Source: Candidatus Borrarchaeota archaeon (lineage in GTDB: Archaea; Asgardarchaeota; Sifarchaeia; Borrarchaeales; Borrarchaeaceae). From it: a stretch of DNA of 13,408 nucleotides. Under the pieces are notes generated by a model. The model saw only the letters and a program-made list of their open reading frames with translations. It had not been told where the DNA came from and made no database searches. A program made the translations under genes and the position numbers. The stretch spans positions 1-13,408 of the forward strand of contig JAEORY010000059.1 of NCBI GenBank assembly GCA_016840645.1, in the 5' to 3' direction. Of the stretch, positions 7,266-13,195 are shown in pieces (position 1 is the first letter of the stretch; every line of letters begins with the position of its first letter).

Positions 7266-7349
7266 ATGAGTTTAAACGAACTTCTTGCGTATAAAAACAA
7301 AAACGAACTCAGAAATATCGCATTAGCTATCCTTTTTATAGTTTTCTGA
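7266..7349 (+). CDS. Possible 27-residue small protein with hydrophobic C-terminus
   Basis: A short frame from the ATG at 7266 to the TGA at 7347-7349. It is preceded at 5 bases by GGAGGAGG (7253-7260), one of the strongest ribosome-binding sites in the window. The peptide begins MSLNELLAYKNKNELR and ends in the hydrophobic run IALAILFIVF, like a short membrane-associated tail. The nearest TATA-like sequence (7236-7249) is too close to be its promoter, so an upstream start (TATA near 7208-7217) would be needed. A stem-loop overlaps the stop codon. It converges on the membrane RING-like gene. It could be fortuitous, since nothing but the ribosome-binding site supports translation. Confidence 0.4.
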   Translation: MSLNELLAYKNKNELRNIALAILFIVF

Positions 7350-7355
7350 GGAAAC
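7341..7355 (+). terminator. Small stem-loop followed by T-rich tract
   Basis: GTTTTC (7341-7346) pairs with GGAAAC (7350-7355), including one G-T pair, around a TGA loop that is also the stop codon of the small frame. T-rich sequence (TTTTCTCTTTTTCTTCTT) follows on the + strand, consistent with archaeal U-tract termination. It lies between two converging genes. Confidence 0.35.
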
Positions 7356-7357
7356 TA

Positions 7358-8470
7358 TCATTTTCTCTTTTTCTTCTTAAATTCCTTAATGATTTCGATG
7401 TATTCTTTTACAGGAATGACATTTGGCTTCCGACGAAACCCTGCAGGTATGGTCGCATCACAACGAGAACAGAGGTTTGAACTTTTCTGCCAATCCTTGA
7501 ATTCATCAGCATGCGCTGGATATCGACAATGAGGACAAAGAACAACGCCACGCTCCTTATCTTCGGATTTAAAATCTTGAAAGCAAAATATGCATTTGAA
7601 ATCTTCCAATGACAGTATTCCTGCTTTCGGTTTGAGTTTTTCGAATTGTGCACTCATTTTAGATTTTACTTTCCGTTTAGTTTTCTTCCTAGTTGGAGTT
7701 GTAACTGCTGTCGTAGTTTTAGTGGTAGTTGATCTTTTCTTCTTGGTGGTTGGTGACGTACCACGGGTTCTTGTAGTTGTTGAGGCGGTAGTTGTGATGG
7801 TAGTTGAACTTCTGCCCCCAGGAGTTGTTGACGAACCGCCTATCGTGCTACCGGTACTACTACTCCCAGGTATTTCTCTGCGAATAACTGTAGAAATGTC
7901 AGGGATTGCAGGTCTTCCACCGAATATTCCAAATACGACCAATAAAAGCAATGAGATAATACCCAGAAGCCAAAACACTAAACCAGAGAAGAATGTCAGC
8001 GCGAAATAAAATCCGAGGATTGTAGTTAAAAAACTAAGAAGAATGCCAAATTTGCGGGCACTAAATGATTTCTTTCCTATATAGACCACAGCATATCTTT
8101 GGAGACAAGAATAAAGTAGGAAAAAGCCGTACATAAGGTAAGGAACTGCAAAAATGAGTGTCCACGGACTCAATTGAACTGTTGACGTCTCCAGAAGGTT
8201 TCCTCTGAGTAAACCTGTAGAACGTCCCCACAAACTATAGAATATTCCTATAAACAGAGGACCAAAAACAAAGAAAGAAGTATTATGCGGTGAGCGAAAT
8301 TCACGAGCATATTTTGCCCTAATTACGAATGCTAAGGTAAAACATATCCAACATCCAACAGCTAGCCAAGAAACGAACACATCTGTTGAGTTTTCAATTC
8401 CCATGCCATGTATAACTGCAGTAATTAGGCTCGCCAGTAATATGATGGCATACCATCGCTTTTGTACCAA
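7358..8470 (-). CDS. Six-pass membrane protein with Thr-rich tether and RING-like zinc domain (candidate E3)
   Basis: Encodes 370 residues. The start is TTG at 8470: no ATG or GTG exists in frame after the upstream stop, and GGTGGTAAAGGA lies just ahead. Six hydrophobic segments are visible at about 7-23, 32-51, 65-82, 102-121, 141-161 and 164-183. Residues 200-270 form a Gly/Ser/Thr- then Thr/Lys-rich flexible linker. The C-terminus has a zinc-binding pattern C293-x2-C296-x15-C312-x2-C315-x4-H320-x13-C334-x2-C337, with W327 placed like the Trp before the last Cys pair in RING-H2 domains. Where RING-H2 has a Cys after the His, this protein has Asp/Glu (ADEF), so the second site is atypical. 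Being last in the E1-E2-JAMM gene run, it is a likely membrane-anchored ubiquitin-ligase-like protein, though a plain zinc ribbon cannot be excluded. Confidence 0.78.
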   Translation of the reverse strand: MVQKRWYAIILLASLITAVIHGMGIENSTDVFVSWLAVGCWICFTLAFVIRAKYAREFRSPHNTSFFVFGPLFIGIFYSLWGRSTGLLRGNLLETSTVQLSPWTLIFAVPYLMYGFFLLYSCLQRYAVVYIGKKSFSARKFGILLSFLTTILGFYFALTFFSGLVFWLLGIISLLLLVVFGIFGGRPAIPDISTVIRREIPGSSSTGSTIGGSSTTPGGRSSTTITTTASTTTRTRGTSPTTKKKRSTTTKTTTAVTTPTRKKTKRKVKSKMSAQFEKLKPKAGILSLEDFKCIFCFQDFKSEDKERGVVLCPHCRYPAHADEFKDWQKSSNLCSRCDATIPAGFRRKPNVIPVKEYIEIIKEFKKKKRK

Positions 8471-8510
8471 TATTCCTTTACCACCATTCTTCTAATGAAT
8501 TATTTCTTAA

Positions 8511-9287
8511 TTAATCTTCATCATATTCAAGATAGAGTGCTTTTCCCTCTGATATCGGGTTTATAAACTCCAAAAGTTCCGGTAGTAAACGCATATCCAA
8601 CTGGCCTTTAACATCAAAAGGCACCTCAAACCACGAACGTAATTTTAAATCCGCCTTGAAGATCTTGAAGCCTAATGATTTGCCATCAATTAAGTAAGGG
8701 TCAATTACGAGAGCAAGCGATTTAGGCCATAGTTTCTGGTATCTGATCTGGGTATCGAAATCATCCGTGCTCATAAAAAGTCCATAAGATGGGTGAGAAT
8801 GGTACCAACCGCAAATGAATAAGTTGTTCTTTTTAATATCGTTGAAAGCCCTCACGTAATTTTTATAATCCTTGATTTCAGCAGAAACGGCTGATCCATG
8901 TCCCATCGGATAAGCGTCTTCTATTTGAACTATAAGACCGTTATCATCTAATTTTCCTGCTAGAAGTCCAATAACTTCTACCCATTGATTCTTTGGAATT
9001 CTGGAATTGGCATATTTGAATGAATGGCTTGCAATTTTGAGAATCGTCGTGACCGAAATGGTTATTGTTTCCTTATCTCTTACAGGTTCAGTAGTGACAA
9101 GTTCTTGAGTTGATATTTCTTCAGTCTCTAATTCATCATCAGGTCGGACAGTAATCTCTTCTCGGAGTTCCTCGGACATCAATAGTTCACTGCGGATTTC
9201 TTCAAGAAGTTGTTTTTTTAATTCTTCTTTGATTTTCTTTTTCAAGTCTTCTAAATCCAAAGCGTCTTTTGGTCCGTCACTATTCAT
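8511..9287 (-). CDS. Rpn11-like JAMM/MPN+ metalloprotease (deubiquitinase-like)
   Basis: Encodes 258 residues. The ATG at 9287 has GAGGC upstream and lies only 11 bases after the E2 gene. The MPN domain spans about 80-215. The JAMM zinc motif is complete: E104 (in VEVIGLLAG), H163 and H165 in GWYHSHPSYG (160-169), S173 and D176 in FMSTDD. The sequences WYHSHP and DTQ...LALVIDP match Rpn11/CSN5 of the proteasome lid and signalosome, which cleave isopeptide bonds to ubiquitin-like modifiers. Residues 1-70 are an acidic, Lys/Glu/Leu-rich helical extension (probably coiled coil) followed by a Thr/Glu-rich linker, which Rpn11 itself lacks. In this operon it is expected to remove or recycle the modifier from targets. 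Confidence 0.93.
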   Translation of the reverse strand: MNSDGPKDALDLEDLKKKIKEELKKQLLEEIRSELLMSEELREEITVRPDDELETEEISTQELVTTEPVRDKETITISVTTILKIASHSFKYANSRIPKNQWVEVIGLLAGKLDDNGLIVQIEDAYPMGHGSAVSAEIKDYKNYVRAFNDIKKNNLFICGWYHSHPSYGLFMSTDDFDTQIRYQKLWPKSLALVIDPYLIDGKSLGFKIFKADLKLRSWFEVPFDVKGQLDMRLLPELLEFINPISEGKALYLEYDED

Positions 9288-9298
9288 TTAAATCGCCT

Positions 9299-9823
9299 CT
9301 ACCATTTTTTGTTGGCAAATTTTTTGGTCAAATGTTTTACTTTTTTATTAAAGTTCTTTGGGTCATTTAGAAGCTCAAGTGCAGCCTTCTTGTTAAAAAC
9401 GTCTGTTGGATTAACATAATACCCCTTTGTATTCAACATTGCACGAATTGCTTGTATAACAGTTACAATGGTTTTTGATGGACTCCACCCGCCTTTTTTC
9501 CCAACATAATTCGGATCTATAAGACCAAGACAGATATTTCGCTGTCCTGGATATTCGTGAGGTTTAGGCCAAAAATTCGGATGCCAAATACCGGTATGCA
9601 TGCGCATAAATGGAGGGTGACGTGGATAATCCGGAGGGAATCTAATTTCAAGTTTGAATAACCCACCTTGATATGGGGTTCCCTTGGGACCAACTAGCGT
9701 GATAGCAAGGTGATCTATGCTTTTTTGACCTGGAAACGGTTTTAGCTGTGCTATTACACCTTCTTTCAGCATTTTTTTAAGTGCTGCATTATCTTGCGAA
9801 ATTCGACTACTTCTAACACTCAT
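9299..9823 (-). CDS. E2 ubiquitin-conjugating-like enzyme (UBC fold)
   Basis: Encodes 174 residues from the ATG at 9823, which has GGTGA (9829-9833) 5 bases upstream; the ATG at 9835 would add four residues but precedes that site. UBC landmarks in order: the beta-sheet GTPYQGGLFKLEIRFPPDYP (49-67), then HPPF, the HPN motif (81-83 in WHPNFW), catalytic Cys C98 (RNICLGLI), GWSPS (112-116) and NPTD (138-141). Thus the residues for thioester formation and oxyanion support are intact. The distance from HPN to the Cys is 17 residues against about 10 in eukaryotic E2s, because of an inserted loop rich in Pro (FWPKPHEYPGQR). It is the second gene of the conjugation operon, after E1 and just before the JAMM protease. 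Confidence 0.95.
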   Translation of the reverse strand: MSVRSSRISQDNAALKKMLKEGVIAQLKPFPGQKSIDHLAITLVGPKGTPYQGGLFKLEIRFPPDYPRHPPFMRMHTGIWHPNFWPKPHEYPGQRNICLGLIDPNYVGKKGGWSPSKTIVTVIQAIRAMLNTKGYYVNPTDVFNKKAALELLNDPKNFNKKVKHLTKKFANKKW

Positions 9824-9906
9824 TTTTTTCACCATTTATAGTAATCATATCTGTTTTTCTACGCTGTCAAAACATCAAATAGAGACTTTTTACAACCATT
9901 TGCAAT

Positions 9907-11130
9907 TTAACTGATATGTAACGTTATGAAAATTTCCCCATTTTTAAATCCCGCAGCAGTAACGAGTTCAAGATCTCTTAATTCGTTTTGATAAGGCGTA
10001 CCATCTTGATCTACTTCTAATACATTGTCAAAATCCATTATTGTCAAAATAGGCTCCATTTCAGGGTCTATTACAAACCCCTTTTTAATAAGTGAACTAA
10101 TTATTTCGCTGCAAGGGTCAGCACGGCTCATTGTGATATCAATTCTTCGAACATTATCACCGCACTGTCTGCATTGGGGATTTCGATTCTTTCCTATTGA
10201 ATATAACTTCATAGTCATTGCATTGAATATTTTGTATGATTTAACCGGTTCACCAAGACTTTTATTTCCTTTTATTGTGTGTAAGATTTTAACAACTTCA
10301 TGAGACTGGAGGGCACTAATTACAGCGTTTATAGTTATAATGCCAGGATCATGTATATCGATAAGTTGAACGATCTCGGCTTGTGAAAACAAAGGCAGGA
10401 AATTATGGTGTTCTGCGAGTTCATTCGCTTCTTTCTGAATAAAACTGATGTGTTCAATGTTTTTAGGATCTGCTTCATCAAGCTCGAACTGTTCCATAAG
10501 GGATAGATATGCCTTAAAAACGCAATGGACTCTTTTTCGTGGAACTCCAACGACCGTACACGCTGCCATGTCATCCATTTCAGCCTCAGGCATTGGGTAG
10601 CACTCAAAACATGCGTTTTCGTTGGGAAAAATCGTGTAAACATGACCATGAACTCCCACAACCCCTCCATCAACGAGCGGTTTCTTGAAGCGCACACACT
10701 GCGCATTCAGGTTAAACCGGGCATTCATTGAGTCCAGTCCACCGACAACAACATCCGCTGCGGCATAGATTGAGGGATCAAGTCTTTCAAGTGAGGTGTG
10801 GTAACCCTTGATCTTGATGTTCCGATTGATCTCGGTTAATTTTTTAGCGGCGACTGTAGCTTTAGGTTCCCCCATTTTGGCACCAACAAAGAGGATCTGC
10901 CTATTTAAATTTGAATGTTCGATTACATCCAAGTCAATGAGGTCTAGATGCCCGATACCCAGCATGGCGAGATTTTTGGCGATCTCACAACCGAGACCGC
11001 CTACCCCGGCAATCAGAACTCGTGAATTCTTGATAATTTTCTGATCCCAACCATCGAGCCTGAATTGCCGATCGTATAATTCTCGTTCTTCTGAAGTTAA
11101 TTCTTCACTAAAGAAATCTGAATGTTCCAA
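9907..11130 (-). CDS. E1-like activating enzyme with catalytic Cys and ubiquitin-fold domain
   Basis: About 407 residues from TTG at 11130, chosen because GGTGA (11136-11140) lies 5 bases before it, the same layout as the E2 start; GTG at 11139 (410 residues) is the alternative. Numbering here is from the GTG. The adenylation domain has GVGGLG (45-50, ATP), LIDLDVIEHSNLNRQ (67-81) and GGLDSMNAR (133-141). Two Cys pairs for structural zinc are C177/C180 and C323/C326. C194 in AACTVVGVPR is the expected thioester Cys, as in Uba3/Uba1. TINAVISALQSHEVVKIL (269-286) is the conserved helix near the active site. Residues 334-410 resemble the ubiquitin-fold domain by which eukaryotic E1s recruit E2. 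It is a single-chain, minimal canonical E1 that should adenylate the AG-ending modifier encoded upstream. Confidence 0.95.
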   Translation of the reverse strand: MEHSDFFSEELTSEERELYDRQFRLDGWDQKIIKNSRVLIAGVGGLGCEIAKNLAMLGIGHLDLIDLDVIEHSNLNRQILFVGAKMGEPKATVAAKKLTEINRNIKIKGYHTSLERLDPSIYAAADVVVGGLDSMNARFNLNAQCVRFKKPLVDGGVVGVHGHVYTIFPNENACFECYPMPEAEMDDMAACTVVGVPRKRVHCVFKAYLSLMEQFELDEADPKNIEHISFIQKEANELAEHHNFLPLFSQAEIVQLIDIHDPGIITINAVISALQSHEVVKILHTIKGNKSLGEPVKSYKIFNAMTMKLYSIGKNRNPQCRQCGDNVRRIDITMSRADPCSEIISSLIKKGFVIDPEMEPILTIMDFDNVLEVDQDGTPYQNELRDLELVTAAGFKNGEIFITLHIS

Positions 11131-11158
11131 TTTTTTCACCAGTCTCTATTTCGATTGA

Positions 11159-11200
11159 AAAGTACGAATTATGCGTACTTTCTTGAGAAGATATAAAAAA
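11159..11200 (-). promoter_or_regulatory. E1 operon promoter with perfect palindrome at the predicted start
   Basis: On the - strand a TATA-like TTTTTTATAT (11191-11200) predicts transcription start near 11170. There lies a perfect inverted repeat: AAAGTACG (11159-11166), a 7-base spacer, and CGTACTTT (11174-11181). Overlap of a palindrome with the start site is the usual place for an archaeal repressor operator; a short leader hairpin is the other reading. Confidence 0.5.
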
Positions 11201-11243
11201 ATGTTTAAAAGAAAGTGCTCTGTAGTTTTTTGAAAAATGAGGA

Positions 11244-11258
11244 TTGAATTAAATTCAA
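11244..11258 (-). repeat. Short palindrome over the modifier stop codon
   Basis: TTGAATT, one base, AATTCAA: 7-base arms covering the stop codon of the modifier gene, followed on the - strand by TCCTCATTTTTC. It is possibly a weak terminator or 3'-end stabiliser that separates the highly expressed modifier from the enzyme operon. Functional role is inferred. Confidence 0.35.
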
Positions 11259-11593
11259 CCTGCTGTGCTTGCTGGAATTAAGAGGACGGTATCTCCGTCA
11301 TTTACTTTATATTCCACCATTGGGCTATTCTCATCCATCGTAACGCCGTCATGCGATAAATGAAAGTCTGTTGGGGTCAATCCAAACATGTTAGAAACCG
11401 TTTCTTTAACGTCTCCCACTCGATACCCAGTATCCACAAGCAGCTTCTGCTTCTTCTCACCGGGACCAATTGTTGACATGAAGTAGACGTTGACCTTCTC
11501 CCCTTCAACCATGGGGGCTGATGGCGTTTTTGAGCTGATATCTTCGGGCTTTTTCTCTTCTGGTTCAAGCTCTTCATCAAATTCTTCAGACAT
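11255..11593 (-). CDS. Ubiquitin-like modifier ending in Ala-Gly
   Basis: Encodes 112 residues. The ATG at 11593 has AAGGTGG (11600-11606) 6 bases upstream. Residues 1-31 are an acidic, Pro-rich, probably disordered extension. Residues 33-108 fit a ubiquitin beta-grasp: strand KVNVYFMS, second strand KQKLLVDTG, the helix VGDVKETVSNMFGL, then HLSHDGVTMDEN and the last strand DTVLLIP. The protein ends IPASTAG with no residues after the Gly, so no precursor processing is needed. The usual Gly-Gly is replaced by Ala-Gly. Among known modifiers UFM1 also ends with a single Gly after an aliphatic residue, so this is chemically acceptable to some E1s. It lies directly upstream of E1 and has its own TATA box at 11653-11662. 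Confidence 0.9.
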   Translation of the reverse strand: MSEEFDEELEPEEKKPEDISSKTPSAPMVEGEKVNVYFMSTIGPGEKKQKLLVDTGYRVGDVKETVSNMFGLTPTDFHLSHDGVTMDENSPMVEYKVNDGDTVLLIPASTAG

Positions 11594-11652
11594 TTTATAC
11601 CACCTTATTTTGTAACACAGCCCAAGAAGAAAATGGCACCTAGATACTTAAA

Positions 11653-11662
11653 TATTTTTAAA
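11653..11662 (-). promoter_or_regulatory. TATA box of the modifier gene
   Basis: On the - strand this reads TTTAAAAATA, close to the archaeal TATA consensus. It predicts transcription start near 11631, leaving a leader of about 38 bases that includes the AAGGTGG site. Read on the + strand the same AT-rich run could start a transcript near 11683. Confidence 0.5.
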
Positions 11663-11690
11663 TTCCTAAAATTTAGCATTTGAAAATTCA

Positions 11691-11759
11691 CAACTACTTG
11701 ACGTTCCCTCTTACAGGTATGAAGCAAGAAAGCACCATAGCTTTAGCGTGAGGTAGTTC
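11691..11759 (+). ncRNA. Possible structured small RNA in the divergent intergenic region
   Basis: AACTACTTGACG (11692-11703) can pair with CGTGAGGTAGTT (11747-11758) in a 12-base stem with one G-T pair and one mismatch. The interior holds a second perfect hairpin, AAAGC then ACCATA then GCTTT, and a weaker one (CTTACAGGTATGAAG), giving a three-way-junction shape. CACA follows the stem on the + strand, loosely recalling an H/ACA guide, and a + strand TATA-like run sits about 25 bases before it. The strand is uncertain and no family is recognised. Chance folding remains possible. Confidence 0.3.
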
Positions 11760-11868
11760 ACAACTCAATACTCTAGAACTCTTGAAAATGATTTCAATTT
11801 CACAAAACACATAGAACGATATTAAATCAATCGTTATATTAACAAGTCTAGGTTATGATAAAGAGAGC

Positions 11869-13086
11869 GTGACCCCATTGACTGATGATACTCCTCCCAA
11901 AACCCAAATCAGCGAGAAAGTACCAGATAAAAAGGTACTTGAGGAACTTAAGAAAGAAAGGGAAAAACTGGAAGAAGAGCGTAAAAAGTTAGAAAGGGAA
12001 CGAAATGAATTGGAAAAAAGTATCAAGAAGGTTGAAGGTTACCACGTAACTATCGAAGATCTTGAAAAAAAGAGAAAAGATCGTGAGAATGAACTTAAAG
12101 ATCTTTTAAAAGAAAGGGATCGATTAAGAAGCGAGTTGGACACGCTTAAGAAAGGGGTTTTACTAGAGAAAAAGCGGATTTCCGATGAAAAAAGACACAT
12201 TGATATAGAGAAAGAGAAGATTCACAAACAAAATGAAGACCTTGCCAAAGAACTTAGAAAGCAAAATGAAGAACTTGCCAAGGAAATCAGCGCGAAGAAT
12301 ACCGAATTACACAATATTGAAACAAGAAATCGGAAAGAGGAGGATCGTATACGCGAGTTTAGAAAAGAAATCTCACGTTTGGAAAATAGTAGTAATTCTT
12401 TACAAAACAAAATTAACAACTTAGAAAACGAAAAAAATCGGCTAGAAGCAGAAAAAAAACGATTAGAACAAGATAGGAAGAATTTAAGAGACGAAGTAGA
12501 CAAGATTAATAAAGAGATTGAACTAGAGAAGAAACAGATTTCTGAAGAAAAAAAACAAATTGACAAAGATAAAGAGACACTTCAGAAGAGAGATAAAGAG
12601 TTAGATAAAAAAACGCGAGATCTAGATCGGAATGAAAAAGCATTATGGCGTAAGAAAAAAGAAATTGATGATGACATACGAGATCTAGAACTGCATCGAA
12701 GAAAAGAGGACGATCGACTTCGTGAATTGAATAAAAAGACTTCAAATTTGGAAAACAATAGGCAGTTATTGCAACGCAAAGTTAATGACTTAAAAGATGA
12801 AATAAATAAACTAAATAATGAGAAAAATCGATTAGAACAGGACAGAAAGCACCTATTAGAAGACTTTAAACGGCAAGAAGTGGAAGTTCAAAAAGAAAGA
12901 CGCGAAATAGAACATGAAAAGAGAAAGATTAGAGAAGATAAAAATAGTATCAAAAATGAAAGGGAAAAATTGAAACGAGAAAAAGAAAGTTTGGAAAGAG
13001 AGCGAAAGAGACTGGAAGAAGAAATTAGAAAACTGAAGAGTTTACCAAAAGAAAAAATAAAGACTAAAACTCCTAAAGGATATTAA
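11869..13086 (+). CDS. Long coiled-coil protein with internal repeats
   Basis: Encodes 405 residues. A GTG at 11869 is used because no ATG in frame is near; TTG at 11878 is the alternative, and no convincing ribosome-binding site precedes either. After about 22 non-coiled residues almost all of the protein is heptad-like Lys/Glu/Arg/Leu coiled coil, ending with a basic tail (KTKTPKGY). An internal duplication of about 120 residues is visible: LEKKRISDEKRHID (99-112) matches LEKKQISEEKKQID (219-232), and RKEEDRIREF (155-164) matches RKEDDRLREL (278-287). NEKNRLE then recurs at 187 and 317, with one heptad inserted. There is no ATPase head, membrane segment or catalytic motif. It lies divergently between two modifier genes. 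A scaffold, tether or modification substrate role is speculative. Confidence 0.85.
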   Translation: MTPLTDDTPPKTQISEKVPDKKVLEELKKEREKLEEERKKLERERNELEKSIKKVEGYHVTIEDLEKKRKDRENELKDLLKERDRLRSELDTLKKGVLLEKKRISDEKRHIDIEKEKIHKQNEDLAKELRKQNEELAKEISAKNTELHNIETRNRKEEDRIREFRKEISRLENSSNSLQNKINNLENEKNRLEAEKKRLEQDRKNLRDEVDKINKEIELEKKQISEEKKQIDKDKETLQKRDKELDKKTRDLDRNEKALWRKKKEIDDDIRDLELHRRKEDDRLRELNKKTSNLENNRQLLQRKVNDLKDEINKLNNEKNRLEQDRKHLLEDFKRQEVEVQKERREIEHEKRKIREDKNSIKNEREKLKREKESLERERKRLEEEIRKLKSLPKEKIKTKTPKGY

Positions 13087-13195
13087 CACCGAAGAAATCG
13101 TTTGTCATTTTGCTTTTTTTCACCAATTGGCAAGAAACAAGTTTTTCTTTTTATAGTTATATTTGTGGCAGTTATTTGACGAAACACGAGTTGGT
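13087..13195 (+). terminator. T-rich termination zone between converging genes
   Basis: TTTGCTTTTTTT (about 13109-13120) and GTTTTTCTTTTTATAG (13141-13156) are U-tracts downstream of the coiled-coil gene, as expected for archaeal termination. The second modifier gene converges here. No other feature is seen. Confidence 0.4.

Noticed and set aside
7590..8009. Open frame on the + strand rich in Val and Leu
   Set aside because: It is the antisense of the Thr-rich linker and membrane segments of the RING-like gene; the low complexity of that linker keeps the frame open.
11137..11139. GTG as the E1 start
   Set aside because: It lies inside the GGTGA ribosome-binding site whose spacing fits the TTG at 11130; kept only as an alternative.
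12222..12779. Several Ser/Phe-rich frames on the - strand
   Set aside because: They are antisense to the Lys/Glu-rich coiled-coil gene, whose codon bias produces such frames.
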